DNA from: Nocardia arthritidis | GTDB lineage: Bacteria > Actinomycetota > Actinomycetes > Mycobacteriales > Mycobacteriaceae | Length of the DNA: 64,000 bases | Reading direction: 5' to 3' | NCBI RefSeq assembly: GCF_011801145.1 | Contig: NZ_CP046172.1 | Coordinates: 5,518,001 to 5,582,000, forward strand | Shown: positions 45,023 through 54,794 of the stretch, in pieces | How the letters are laid out: each line of letters begins with the position of its first letter | How positions within the stretch are numbered: the first letter of the stretch is position 1 | The notes under the pieces: generated by a model | What the model was told of the DNA's origin: nothing | Databases searched by the model: none | What the model saw: only the letters and a program-made list of their open reading frames with translations | Made by a program: the position numbers and the translations under genes

Positions 45023-45066
45023 CGGATCCCCGCGAATCCGTTGCCCAGCAGCCCGATCCGAGCCAT
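45019..45066 (-). CDS. 15-codon ORF coupled to the ABC transporter (leader or relic)
   Basis: A strong GGTGAGGAGG site precedes ATG 45066, and the frame reads [15 protein letters not shown] followed by TGA, which overlaps the ATPase ATG. The peptide is exactly the first beta-strand and glycine loop (GxGxxG as GNGFAG) of a Rossmann NAD(P)-binding domain such as Gfo/Idh sugar dehydrogenases. It could be a translated leader that couples translation to the ATPase, or the surviving start of a deleted oxidoreductase gene. Confidence 0.4.
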   Translation of the reverse strand: MARIGLLGNGFAGIR

Positions 45067-45336
45067 GCCGGCCTCCTCACCCCGCCGACGGACGCCACCG
45101 GCCACCCACTCCGATGTGACGCCGATCTCATTCGATATCCCGACAGCATAGGCGTATCGGCGGCAACGATTCGAGACTCGATTTTTTTGCCGCCGCGCGA
45201 GCCACCGGACATTGAATTGCGTTGCGCGCAAACAATAGTTGTCAAGTTTGCAGTGGACAGCAACTCACCGGGCGGCAGAGACTCGAGTCGTGCCGGATTT
45301 CCGGCGGATCTATCTCAGCGGGGAAAGGGAAATATC

Positions 45337-45702
45337 ATGACGACAGAGCCCTTCGAAGCGGGTGTCACCGCGTTCATGCTGGTGAAGACGACACCCGAGT
45401 GGCTCGCACTTTCGATCGACGAGCGGATCGCGGCGTTCACCACCGAAATCCTCCCGGCGGTAAGGGAAAAGGCGAAGGATGTCAGATCGCGGTTCTTCGA
45501 CACCGAGTTCTATTCGGCGCAGGTGACCGACGTCTGGATGTGGGAGGCGCGCGACCACCACGCGTACGAGCTCGTCATCGAGGCGCTGCGCGAAACCCCG
45601 TTCTGGGATCGGTATTTCGAAATCGTCGCACTGCTGGTCGGCGTCGAGAACGCCTACGCCAAGAATTACGGTATCGACACCTTCGCCACGGTCGAGGCGT
45701 GA
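45337..45702 (+). CDS. Darcynin-like protein
   Basis: This is a 121-residue soluble protein. [15 protein letters not shown] at the N-terminus, [19 protein letters not shown] in the middle, and [14 protein letters not shown] near the C-terminus follow the darcynin family, whose biochemical role is not established. GGAAAGGG precedes the ATG. It is divergent from the ABC importer and tail-to-tail with the DedA gene. Nothing in the context indicates function. Confidence 0.75.
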   Translation: MTTEPFEAGVTAFMLVKTTPEWLALSIDERIAAFTTEILPAVREKAKDVRSRFFDTEFYSAQVTDVWMWEARDHHAYELVIEALRETPFWDRYFEIVALLVGVENAYAKNYGIDTFATVEA

Positions 45703-45709
45703 AAACGAG

Positions 45710-46360
45710 CTAGGACCGCTGGATTTCGTGGGTGGCGGCGTATTCGGCCTCGATCGTCCGGTCGCGGCGCCGCTCACGAACCTTCCAAACGACAAGCCCG
45801 ACAACGACGATCACCGCGACGCCGATGGCCATATCCCGGCCGACGGTCTTGGCCACCGCCTCGTAGGACTGCCCGGCGACGAATCCGAGCACCACGAATG
45901 TTGCGCCCCAGACGATTCCGCCGACCGCGTTGAAGGCCAGGAACCTCGGATACGGCATCCGCGCGGTACCGGCGAGCGCGGGCATCATGGCGCGGAAGAA
46001 CGCGGTGAACCGGCCGAGGAACACCGCCCATCCGCCGCAGCGGGCCAGGAAATCCCTTGCGCGATCGAGCCGTCCGCGATGCCGGTCCAAGATCGAGGCC
46101 TGCAGCAGGCGCGGCCCGACATGTTTGCCGACCTCGTAGCCGACGCTGTCGCCGATTATGGCCGCCGCGATCACCAGCAGGATCATCGCCCACAGCTGTA
46201 CATGTCCCTGGCTGGCGGCGACACCGCCGATCACCGCCGCCGTCTCGCCCGGCACCACGAACCCGATGAATATCGCGTCCTCGGCGAAGACCAGTAGGGT
46301 GACGATCAGGTACACCCACACCGGGGCGATATCGAGTATCCGATGCAGCAGCGAATCCAT
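45710..46360 (-). CDS. DedA-family membrane protein
   Basis: This 216-residue integral membrane protein starts at ATG 46360. The core motifs are VFAEDAIFIGFVVPGETAAV (DedA acidic pair and proline-glycine), FLGRFTAFFRAMMPALAG (the conserved FxGRFxxxxR) and FNAVGGIVWG. DedA proteins translocate undecaprenyl phosphate or phospholipids and support envelope integrity; the Glu/Asp and Arg residues needed for transport are present. It is divergent from the SDR gene at 46446. Confidence 0.88.
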   Translation of the reverse strand: MDSLLHRILDIAPVWVYLIVTLLVFAEDAIFIGFVVPGETAAVIGGVAASQGHVQLWAMILLVIAAAIIGDSVGYEVGKHVGPRLLQASILDRHRGRLDRARDFLARCGGWAVFLGRFTAFFRAMMPALAGTARMPYPRFLAFNAVGGIVWGATFVVLGFVAGQSYEAVAKTVGRDMAIGVAVIVVVGLVVWKVRERRRDRTIEAEYAATHEIQRS

Positions 46361-46407
46361 GGTCCCCACGCTACCGATCGCGGCGACGTTCCCGGCAGGA
46401 TAAATTC

Positions 46408-46438
46408 TTGCTTGGAGTGCACTCCAGGTGACTACCGT
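46408..46438 (+). promoter_or_regulatory. MerR-type promoter with 19-bp spacer and palindrome
   Basis: TTGCTT (46408-46413) and TACCGT (46433-46438) could be -35 and -10 boxes separated by 19 bases, which is over-long as in MerR-controlled promoters. The spacer holds the perfect 14-base palindrome TGGAGTGCACTCCA (46413-46426). This core is typical of MerR/NmlR-type operators. The implied start point is at or next to the ATG of the SDR gene. Confidence 0.5.
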
Positions 46439-46445
46439 GGCCGAC

Positions 46446-47264
46446 ATGAGCAAAGTTTGGTTCATCACCGGTGTTTCAAGGGGATTCGGACGGGAATGGG
46501 CCAGCGCCGCCCTCGAGCGCGGCGACAGCGTCGCGGGTACCGCCCGCGATGTCGGCACGCTGGACGACCTGGTCGCCAAGTACCCGGACACATTCCTGCC
46601 GATCCAGTTGGATGTCACCGATCGGGCGGGCGATTTCGCGGCGGTCCGCCGGACGGCCGAGCGGTTCGGCCGCCTCGACGTCGTCGTGAACAACGCGGGC
46701 TACGGACAATTCGGGATGGTCGAGGAGATCGGCGAGGACGAGCTGCGGGCACAGTTCGAGACGAACGTCTTCGGCGCGTTCTGGGTGACCCAGGCGGCGC
46801 TGCCGATCCTGCGCGAACAGGGCAGCGGGCACATCCTCCAGGTCTCAAGCATCGGCGGCATCTCCGCATTCGCGAACCTCGGCGCGTATCACGCGTCGAA
46901 GTGGGCGCTGGAAGGGTTCTCGCAGTCGCTGGCGCAGGAGGTCGCGCCGTTCGGCATTCACGTGACCCTCATCGAGCCGGGCGGCTTCGGCACCGATTGG
47001 GCGGGTCCGTCGGCGAAGCACGCCACCCCGATCCCGGCCTACGATCCGGCCCGCGCCGCGCGGGCGGCCCAGCGGACCCGGTTCACCCCCGGCGATCCGA
47101 CCGCGACCAGCACCGCGATCCTGACCGTAGTCGACGCCGATGAGCCGCCGCTGCGTTTGTTCCTCGGCACCGCGCCCTTGATCATCGCCACAGCGGATTA
47201 CGAGTCCCGGCTGGCGCAGTGGCGCGAATGGCAGGATGTCTCCGCTGCCGCGCAGGGGAATTGA
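46446..47264 (+). CDS. Short-chain dehydrogenase/reductase
   Basis: This is a 272-residue classical SDR. It has a TGVSRGFG cofactor loop, VVNNAGYG, catalytic Ser in VSSIGG and Tyr-x-x-x-Lys as YHASK. An Arg following the glycine loop region (GTARD) suggests NADP(H). There is no ribosome-binding site in the seven bases before the ATG, and the predicted promoter places transcription at the ATG, consistent with a leaderless mRNA. The MerR-type palindrome upstream suggests induction by an electrophile or aldehyde. A hairpin terminator follows. Confidence 0.85.
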   Translation: MSKVWFITGVSRGFGREWASAALERGDSVAGTARDVGTLDDLVAKYPDTFLPIQLDVTDRAGDFAAVRRTAERFGRLDVVVNNAGYGQFGMVEEIGEDELRAQFETNVFGAFWVTQAALPILREQGSGHILQVSSIGGISAFANLGAYHASKWALEGFSQSLAQEVAPFGIHVTLIEPGGFGTDWAGPSAKHATPIPAYDPARAARAAQRTRFTPGDPTATSTAILTVVDADEPPLRLFLGTAPLIIATADYESRLAQWREWQDVSAAAQGN

Positions 47265-47269
47265 CCACG

Positions 47270-47303
47270 CTTGGGTGGCGGCCGAGTTCGGCTGCCACCC
47301 AAG
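47270..47303 (+). terminator. Hairpin terminator after the SDR gene
   Basis: CTTGGGTGGCGGCC (47270-47283) pairs with GGCTGCCACCCAAG (47290-47303) with one mismatch and a six-base loop, starting six bases after the SDR stop. Confidence 0.65.
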
Positions 47304-47378
47304 GGGATCGCCTAATGGGCGCTGTCGACGAAGTCGTCCGCAGACCCGCGCATGGCCGCAGCGAAGGCGGAGGTACGC

Positions 47379-48308
47379 CTAATCCTCCAGAAATACGGCC
47401 GGGTTCCGGCGCCTGCGGTCGACGGTCACCGTGAATACGTCCGGCCGGGAGTAGTGACCGGCGGGATCGAAATTCTGGCGCTCCCTTGCCACCTCGGCCG
47501 GATCGATATCGGCGACGACGAGCTGCTCCGCGCCCACCACGGGTTCGACGAGCCAGCGGCCGTCCGGGCCCGCGATCGCGGATCCGCCGTCGTAGCCCGC
47601 CGGCTCGACCAGCGCGAGGAGTTCGGCGCGCAACGGGAAATCGGTTGGCACATCGGCGTATTCGAGGACCGCGCTCGCGGCGAGGGAGTAAACGCGGCCC
47701 TCCAGCGCGACGAAACGCGTGATATCCCTGGTGTTTCGGACCGAACCCGGCCAGGTGGAGATGTGCAGGGTCGCGCCGTCGGCGTACAGCGCGTGCCGGG
47801 CCTGCGGCATCCAGTTCTCCCAGCAGGACAGTCCGCTCACCCGAAACCCGCCGAAATCGTGCGCGCGCAAACCGTTTCCGTCACCGATCCCCCACACGAG
47901 GCGTTCCTCGTAGGTCGGCATGAGCTTGCGGTGTGCGCCGACCACGCCGCGAACCGGGTCGATCGCGACCAGCGTGCAGTACACCGTGCCCCGCACTCGC
48001 TCGGTGATGCCGAGATAGCAGAACACCCCGAGGTCGCCGACCGCCGCCCGGATGGTCGCCAACTGCGGTCCGTCGAGCTCGACCGCGGCATCCAAATAGT
48101 AAGCGTAAGCGGCCTTTTGAACCGGATCGTCGAACCGCGCCCCATCCAACGGCGCCAACCAGATCGGATAGCCGGACAGGAAGGTCTCCGGAAACGCCAC
48201 CAGCTCGACCCCCTGCCCGGCGGCCCTGGTCAACCATTCGATCACGAGTTTCGTTCCGGCCGTTGAATCGAGCCAGGCCGGCCGAGCCTGTGCCGCAGCG
48301 ATACGCAT
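47379..48308 (-). CDS. Nitrilase-branch carbon-nitrogen hydrolase
   Basis: This 309-residue protein has the catalytic Glu41 (AFPETFLSGYP), Lys128 (GAHRKLMPTYEER) and Cys162 (GLSCWENWMPQAR) of nitrilases. The flanks (YPIW, CWEN-MP) are those of the true nitrilase branch, which turns nitriles into acids and ammonia, rather than amidases. It starts 27 bases after the quinone-reductase-like gene and may be the last gene of the glyA-sdaA transcription unit. The substrate is unknown. Confidence 0.85.
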   Translation of the reverse strand: MRIAAAQARPAWLDSTAGTKLVIEWLTRAAGQGVELVAFPETFLSGYPIWLAPLDGARFDDPVQKAAYAYYLDAAVELDGPQLATIRAAVGDLGVFCYLGITERVRGTVYCTLVAIDPVRGVVGAHRKLMPTYEERLVWGIGDGNGLRAHDFGGFRVSGLSCWENWMPQARHALYADGATLHISTWPGSVRNTRDITRFVALEGRVYSLAASAVLEYADVPTDFPLRAELLALVEPAGYDGGSAIAGPDGRWLVEPVVGAEQLVVADIDPAEVARERQNFDPAGHYSRPDVFTVTVDRRRRNPAVFLED

Positions 48309-48335
48309 GCGCCGATAGTAAGCGTGTGACTGTAA

Positions 48336-49298
48336 TCAGGGCAGCAGCAACACTTTTCCCCGCCCGCCGGATCGCTGGGTCGTCAGGATCGCCGAGCGCA
48401 CGTCGTCGAGCGGGAATGTCCCCTGCACGGTCGAGGCGGCAGTGCCGTCCAGAACCAGTCGGCCCGCCTCGTCCAAGGCCGACTGCAATTCCCCATGTCC
48501 GGCCCGGTGCACCCAATCACGCAGGCGGTACAGCACGATGGATACGTCGGGGCGGCGAGCCGACAGCGGCCGACCCGACAGCAGCCCGTAATGCACCAGG
48601 CTGCCGCCGGGCCGCAGCGTCGCGATAAGCACGTCGCCCGCCGCGCCGCCCACCGCGTCGTAGCCGATCTCGGGTCCGCCGCCGGTCAGCCGGATCAGCT
48701 CCCGCTCCCAACCGGGTTCCCGGGTGCTGAGCACACCGGCCCATTCGGGTCCGGCGGTTCCCGGTCCGTCGGCGTCGCCGCGCACCAGCGCGACCGGCCG
48801 GATCCCGTGCCGGTTCAGCAGCCGCGCCAGCATGCCGCCGATGGCCGAGCCCGCGGCGTTCACCGCCACGGCGGGCGCGCCGCGGGGCAGCGCGAATTCG
48901 CTGACCATCCGCACTGCGGTCAGCGGATTGATATAGGACAGCGCGGCCTGTTCGTCGGTCAGGTCCGGCAGCACGCGAAAACACCAGCGCGCCTCGGTGG
49001 TCTTCACCTGCTGCCAAGCACCCGCACTTCCGATGGGCAGCACTCGGTCGCCCACCGCCACCGTGGTGACACCCGGCCCGACGCCGCAGACCCGCCCGAC
49101 ACCTTCGAAGCCGGGCACCAGCGGCAATTCGGTGCGCGAGGCGTAGGCGCCCGAGACGGTCACCAGATCCGACGGGTTGATCGCCGCCGCGAGCATCCGC
49201 ACCGCGACCGCACCGGCGCCGAGCGCGGGCGGCTCGTAGTCCCGAACCCGCACCACCTCGGCGGCGGGCCCGAACCGCGTCACCACGGCTGCGCGCAT
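48336..49298 (-). CDS. Zinc-less MDR oxidoreductase (quinone/enoyl reductase-like)
   Basis: This 320-residue protein has the GroES-like start RAAVVTRFGPAAEVVRVRDY, the Asn-Pro-Ser-Asp segment (AAINPSDLVTVSG) and VPGFEGVGRV of quinone-reductase-type MDR enzymes. It continues with NAAGSAIGGMLARLL, where a shifted AxxGxxG nucleotide site appears, and DAVGG. Zinc-ligand Cys are absent. Relatives include 2-enoyl reductases (MECR type) and crotonyl-like reductases. It lies between sdaA (68-base gap) and the nitrilase gene (27-base gap). Confidence 0.8.
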   Translation of the reverse strand: MRAAVVTRFGPAAEVVRVRDYEPPALGAGAVAVRMLAAAINPSDLVTVSGAYASRTELPLVPGFEGVGRVCGVGPGVTTVAVGDRVLPIGSAGAWQQVKTTEARWCFRVLPDLTDEQAALSYINPLTAVRMVSEFALPRGAPAVAVNAAGSAIGGMLARLLNRHGIRPVALVRGDADGPGTAGPEWAGVLSTREPGWERELIRLTGGGPEIGYDAVGGAAGDVLIATLRPGGSLVHYGLLSGRPLSARRPDVSIVLYRLRDWVHRAGHGELQSALDEAGRLVLDGTAASTVQGTFPLDDVRSAILTTQRSGGRGKVLLLP

Positions 49299-49366
49299 GC
49301 GAAATCCTCCCGATTCGACGGCCTGATCGCTATTCCAGCACGGCGATCCGTCACGTCGGACGGCGG

Positions 49367-50724
<1,358 letters not shown>

Positions 50725-50728
<4 letters not shown>

Positions 50729-52020
50729 GCCGGGCCCCGCAGTCCGGTGTAGAGCGGAAAACGTTGCGCCAGTGCGTCTACCCGGGCGGCGAGCGCTCCG
50801 GTGGGCTCGGTGCGGCACAGCGCGGCCGCGATGATGTCGGCCACCTCGGTGAACGCGTCCGGATCGAAGCCGCGCGCCGCCAGCGCCGGGGTGCCGATGC
50901 GCAGCCCCGAGCTCACCATCGGCGGTCGCGGATCGAAGGGAACCGCGTTGCGGTTCACCGTGATTCCGATTTCCGCGAGCAGATCCTCGGCCTGTTTGCC
51001 ATCCAGTTCGGCGGCGCGCAGGTCGACGAGCACCAGGTGCACATCGGTGCCGCCGCTCACCAGGCCGATACCCGCGTCCCGGCAGTCGGCCGCAAGCAAT
51101 CGGTCGGCCAGGATCCGGGCGCCGGTCAACGTGCGCTCCTGCCGCTCACGGAATGCCGGTTCGGCCGCCATTTTGAACGCGACTGCCTTCGCGGCGATCA
51201 CATGTTCCAGCGGCCCGCCCTGCTGCCCCGGAAACACCGCCGAATCCAGCTTCTTCGCCAATTCCGCTGTGGCGAGCACGAATCCGCCGCGCGGACCGCC
51301 GAGGGTCTTATGCGTTGTCGAGGTGACCACGTGCGCGTGCGGCACCGGGGACGGGTGTAGCCCGGCCGCGACCAGGCCCGCGAAATGCGCCATATCCACC
51401 ATCAGGTGGGCGCCGACCTCGTCGGCGATGCGCCGGAATTCGGCGAAATCCAGGTGCCGCGGATAGGCCGACCAGCCCGCGACGATCAGCTTCGGCCGGT
51501 GCTCGCGCGCCAACCGCGCCACCTCGGCCATATCGATCAACTGGTCCTCGGCCCGCACATGGTAGGCCGCGACATCGTAGAGCCGCCCGGAGAAGTTGAT
51601 CTTCATGCCGTGCGTCAGGTGGCCGCCGTGATCCAGCGCGAGCCCGAGGATGGCGTCACCGGGCCGCAGCAGCGCGTGCATCACCGCGGCATTGGCCTGC
51701 GCACCCGAATGTGGTTGCACGTTGGCGTATTCCGCGCCGAACAGCGCGCGCAGCCGCTGGATGGCCAGCGCCTCGATCTCGTCGATGTGCTCGCAGCCGC
51801 CGTAGTAGCGGCGGCAGGGATAGCCCTCGGCGTATTTGTTGGTGAGCACCGTGCCCTGCGCCTGCATGACGGCGAGCGGCGCGTAATTCTCCGAGGCGAT
51901 CATTTCCAGGCCGCGCCGCTGGCGGTCGATTTCGCGGTCGACCAATTCGGCCATTGCCGGGTCGAATTCGCGCAGCGGCTGGTCGAGCTGCGAATGGACG
52001 GCGGATGCTGGTTCGGCCAT
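50725..52020 (-). CDS. glyA: Serine hydroxymethyltransferase (riboswitch-controlled copy)
   Basis: This 431-residue PLP enzyme interconverts glycine plus 5,10-methylene-THF and serine. It has [35 protein letters not shown] Lys238 in [14 protein letters not shown], and a C-terminal [19 protein letters not shown] lies upstream of ATG 52020. A tandem glycine riboswitch and an IclR-type operator precede it. Paired with sdaA it acts catabolically (glycine to serine to pyruvate), and this is probably a second, dedicated copy beside a housekeeping glyA elsewhere. Confidence 0.93.
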
Positions 52021-52066
52021 GGGGAGCCTTTCGTCTACGCGGATGCGTGGGGTTTCGGCTCCTCCC
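52021..52066 (-). promoter_or_regulatory. Possible expression platform of the glycine riboswitch
   Basis: Bases 52021-52028 (GGCTCCCC on the mRNA, directly before the glyA ATG) can pair with 52057-52066 (GGGAGGAGCC on the mRNA), enclosing the AAAGG ribosome-binding sequence in the loop side. Alternative pairing of the upstream arm with the second aptamer would free it. This would make control translational. It is inferred from complementarity only. Confidence 0.4.
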
Positions 52067-52067
52067 G

Positions 52068-52242
52068 CTCTGTCCAATGGCCTGAGAGATTCGCGCGGCG
52101 ATCGCGCTTGCCCCGTCGGCGAGTACGCTTGTGGCGCACTACTTTCCAGAGTTGCCTGTCCGCGGCGATACTGGGCCTGAGAGATTCCCGGGAGGATGTT
52201 GCTCCTTCGGCTCTCCACCGGAGTGGAGATCTCTCGCCGCGG
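52068..52242 (-). promoter_or_regulatory. Tandem glycine riboswitch
   Basis: The minus strand holds two consecutive glycine aptamers. Aptamer 1 (52160-52242) is closed by a 9-bp P1 (52234-52242 with 52160-52168) and contains GCCGAAGGAGCAA and AATCTCTCAGGC. Aptamer 2 (52068-52151) is closed by CTCTG/CAGAG and contains GCCGACGGGGCAAGC, AATCTCTCAGGC and ATTGGACAGAG. These are the conserved cores of the class. It lies 48 bases before glyA-sdaA, so excess glycine should turn on its own breakdown. Confidence 0.93.
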
Positions 52243-52284
52243 CTGAACGGCTGTATATTGTATTCAATTACGGCGTATCAGTTC

Positions 52285-52311
52285 CAATTGTTGCGTAAAA
52301 CGCAACAATTG
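52285..52311. promoter_or_regulatory. Perfect inverted repeat, putative IclR operator (glyA side)
   Basis: CAATTGTTGCGT (52285-52296) and ACGCAACAATTG (52300-52311) form a perfect 12+3+12 palindrome. Its core GTTGC-N7-GCAAC (52290-52306) recurs exactly at 62687 and 62837. It sits just upstream of the glycine riboswitch transcript and downstream of the IclR gene, so it probably controls the glyA-sdaA promoter. Confidence 0.65.
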
Positions 52312-52363
52312 TTCGATGCGCAACTCAGTATTGCCGGGGTCACACCCCTTGTCAACGCGGCGC

Positions 52364-53149
52364 TCAACCCAGATAACCCAGCCTGCGACTGATCCCCGCC
52401 GCGCTCGCGCGGGCCAACTCGGCCGTGCGCGCGAACTTCTCCGGCCCGAGCCGATAGGACGGGCCCGAAACGCTCAGCGCCGCAACGACGGAACCACTGC
52501 TGTCGTACACCGGCACGGCGACCGCGTTCAACCCGATCTCCAACTCCTCGCGCACCCCGGCCCAGCCCTGCTGCCGCACCCGCGCCAGCTCCGCGGTGAG
52601 GTCGGTCACCCTGGTGACGGTGTTCGCGGTGTACCCGGCCAGCTTGGTCCCGACGAGTTTGCGCAGCGCCGCCGGTTCCAGCGCGGCCAGCAGCACCTTG
52701 CCGCTCGAGGTCGCGTGCGCCGGGCAGCTCTGACCCACCCAGGACCGCAGCGCGATCGAACCCGGACCGATCGCCTCGACGATATTGATGATCCGATCAC
52801 CGTCCAGCACAGCGATATTCGTCGTCTCGCCGGATTCGGCCGCGAGCGCGTTGCACGCGCCCTGGCTCTGCCCGACGAGATCGGCCTGCGCACTGGTGGA
52901 TCCGGCCAGCCGGACGATCGAGAACCCGAGCCGGTACTTGCCCCGCTCGGACAGCTGCTCGACGTACCCCCGCGATTCCAGCACGGCGACCAGCCGCGAA
53001 ACGGTGGATTTGTGCACGCCGAGTTCGGCGGCGATCTCGGTGACACCGGCCTGGCCGAGTTTGGCGATGATCTCCATGACGAGCAGCGCGCGGTCGACGG
53101 ACTGCACCGCGGCGGTCCGCCCGCTCTCCTCGAGATCCTGTTTCGCCAT
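52364..53149 (-). CDS. IclR-family transcriptional regulator of the choline/betaine locus
   Basis: This is a 261-residue protein. The N-terminal winged helix (AVQSVDRALLVMEII, VTEIAAELGVHKSTVSRLVAVLESRG) is followed by the IclR effector-binding GAF-like domain, with SGKVLLA and ALSVSGPSYRL segments. IclR proteins bind short palindromes as tetramers and respond to pathway metabolites. It is the last gene of the choline-oxidase operon (88 bases after it). A palindrome of the same core is found before glyA, before the dimethylglycine oxidase operon and before the ferredoxin gene, so it is the best candidate for the locus regulator. Confidence 0.85.
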   Translation of the reverse strand: MAKQDLEESGRTAAVQSVDRALLVMEIIAKLGQAGVTEIAAELGVHKSTVSRLVAVLESRGYVEQLSERGKYRLGFSIVRLAGSTSAQADLVGQSQGACNALAAESGETTNIAVLDGDRIINIVEAIGPGSIALRSWVGQSCPAHATSSGKVLLAALEPAALRKLVGTKLAGYTANTVTRVTDLTAELARVRQQGWAGVREELEIGLNAVAVPVYDSSGSVVAALSVSGPSYRLGPEKFARTAELARASAAGISRRLGYLG

Positions 53150-53237
53150 GACAACGCCATTCTAAGCGGAGGTCGCCGCCGCACCTCGATCACTCCCGGC
53201 CCTGATAGGTCCCAGGTTTCGGCCACCGCCGATAAGT

Positions 53238-54794
53238 TCAGCCGCCGCGGATGAGATCGGCGCATTTCTCCGCCATCGCCATCACCGTGATATTCGGGTT
53301 CACCGCGGGCAGTTTCGGCATGGCCGAGGCATCCACCACCCGCAGCCGCGCGACGCCCTTCACCCTTAGTTCGGGATCGAGCACCGCCATCGGATCGTCC
53401 GCGGCGCCCATCCGCGCGGTGGCCGCCGGATGGTAGACGGTGTTGTGCGTCGCCCGAACGTAATCCAGCAGTTCGTCATCCGTCACCGCATCCGGTCCGG
53501 GCGCCAACTCCTCGGCGATCCACGCCCGCAGCGGCGCCTGCCCGGCGATCTTGCGCGCCAACCGGATTCCGGCCAGCATCACCCGTTCGTCGTGGCCGTC
53601 CGGATCGGTGAAGTAGCGCGGGTCCACCCGGGGCCGGTCCCGGAAATCGCGGCTGCGCAACCGGACCGTGCCGCGCGAGCGGCCCTGAGTCACGTTGGGG
53701 GTCAGGCAGAATCCGTTGTCGGTGGTCGGATAGCCGTGGCGCACGGTGTTCATATCGAACGGCACGCTGCCGTAGTGCATCATGATGTCCGGCACCCGCA
53801 GCGCCTCGTCGGTGGTCGCGAATATCCCGATCTCCCACCACTGTGTCGAGGTGGTCACCATCGGCCGCGCGGCCGCCCAGAACACCAACCCCTCCACGTG
53901 ATCGTCGAGGTTCGAGCCGACGCCGGGCGCGTCGACCCGCACCGGCACGCCGATCTCCCGCAGATGCTCGGCCGGTCCGATTCCGGAGAGCAGCAACAAC
54001 TTCGGCGTATCGATGGCGCCCGCGGTGACGATCACCTCGCGGCGCGCGGACACCGTGTCGTAGCCGGTGAGGTCGGGCCGCAGACATCGCACGCCGGTCG
54101 CGTTGCGCGCCTCGTCGAACAGGATTTCGCTGACCCAATAGCCGGTGCGCACAACGAGATTGGGCCGCGAACCGAGGATCGGATGCAGATACGCGTGTGA
54201 GGACGACATCCTGGTGTTGTCCTCGTCCGCGTTGATCTGGAACCAGCCCGCGCCGTTGCGCACCGTCGCGCCGCGGTTGAATTCGACCGTCGGCAGCCCG
54301 GCGGCCGCCGCGGCTTCCAGCACGGCGACCCCGCACGGATCGGCGGGCGGGATATCGCGCAGCCGCACCGGGCCGCCGCGCCCGTGGTGATCGCCTGGGG
54401 CGTCGTTGTTTTCGAGCCGGGCGACGTACGGCAGCACCTCGGCCGCGCTCCAACCCTTGGCGCCCATGGCCGCCCACTCGTCGAGCCCTTCGGCGGGCGG
54501 CCAGAACGCGATACACGAATTGTGTGATGAGCACCCGCCCAGCACCTTCGCCCTGGCGTGCCGCAGAAAGCTGTTGCCGCGCGACTGCGGTTCGACCGGG
54601 TAGTCCCAGTCGTAGCCGGAGTCCAGCAGATGCATCCACCGATCCAGCCGCAGGATGTCCTCGTTGCCGACATCGGAGGGTCCGGCCTCCAGCAGGCACA
54701 CCGTCACGTCCGGATTCTCGCTGAGCCGGGCCGCGAGCACACATCCGGCCGTGCCGCCGCCGGCGATCACATAGTCGAAGCCGCTGTCAGACAT
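53238..54794 (-). CDS. codA: Choline oxidase (GMC flavoprotein)
   Basis: This 518-residue GMC oxidoreductase oxidises choline via betaine aldehyde to glycine betaine with O2, releasing H2O2. It tracks Arthrobacter globiformis choline oxidase closely: LDRWMHLLDSGYDWDYP, GGCSSHNSC (H91-N92-S93, the FAD-linking His and active-site Ser), STQWWEIGIF, MMHYGSVPFDMNT, and the catalytic His in HNTVYHPAATARMG with Asn in VNPNITVM. Membrane-type BetA dehydrogenases lack these runs. It overlaps the APC permease gene by eight bases. Betaine aldehyde dehydrogenase lies two genes upstream. Confidence 0.9.
   Translation of the reverse strand: MSDSGFDYVIAGGGTAGCVLAARLSENPDVTVCLLEAGPSDVGNEDILRLDRWMHLLDSGYDWDYPVEPQSRGNSFLRHARAKVLGGCSSHNSCIAFWPPAEGLDEWAAMGAKGWSAAEVLPYVARLENNDAPGDHHGRGGPVRLRDIPPADPCGVAVLEAAAAAGLPTVEFNRGATVRNGAGWFQINADEDNTRMSSSHAYLHPILGSRPNLVVRTGYWVSEILFDEARNATGVRCLRPDLTGYDTVSARREVIVTAGAIDTPKLLLLSGIGPAEHLREIGVPVRVDAPGVGSNLDDHVEGLVFWAAARPMVTTSTQWWEIGIFATTDEALRVPDIMMHYGSVPFDMNTVRHGYPTTDNGFCLTPNVTQGRSRGTVRLRSRDFRDRPRVDPRYFTDPDGHDERVMLAGIRLARKIAGQAPLRAWIAEELAPGPDAVTDDELLDYVRATHNTVYHPAATARMGAADDPMAVLDPELRVKGVARLRVVDASAMPKLPAVNPNITVMAMAEKCADLIRGG

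Noticed and set aside
43475..45151. 558-codon plus-strand frame opposite the RbsA-like ATPase
   Set aside because: It mirrors the codon bias of the real ATPase gene and has Arg/Gln/His-rich low-quality composition.
53238..54794. Choline dehydrogenase BetA
   Set aside because: The long identical runs with choline oxidase, including the SSHNSC FAD-attachment segment, favour the oxidase.
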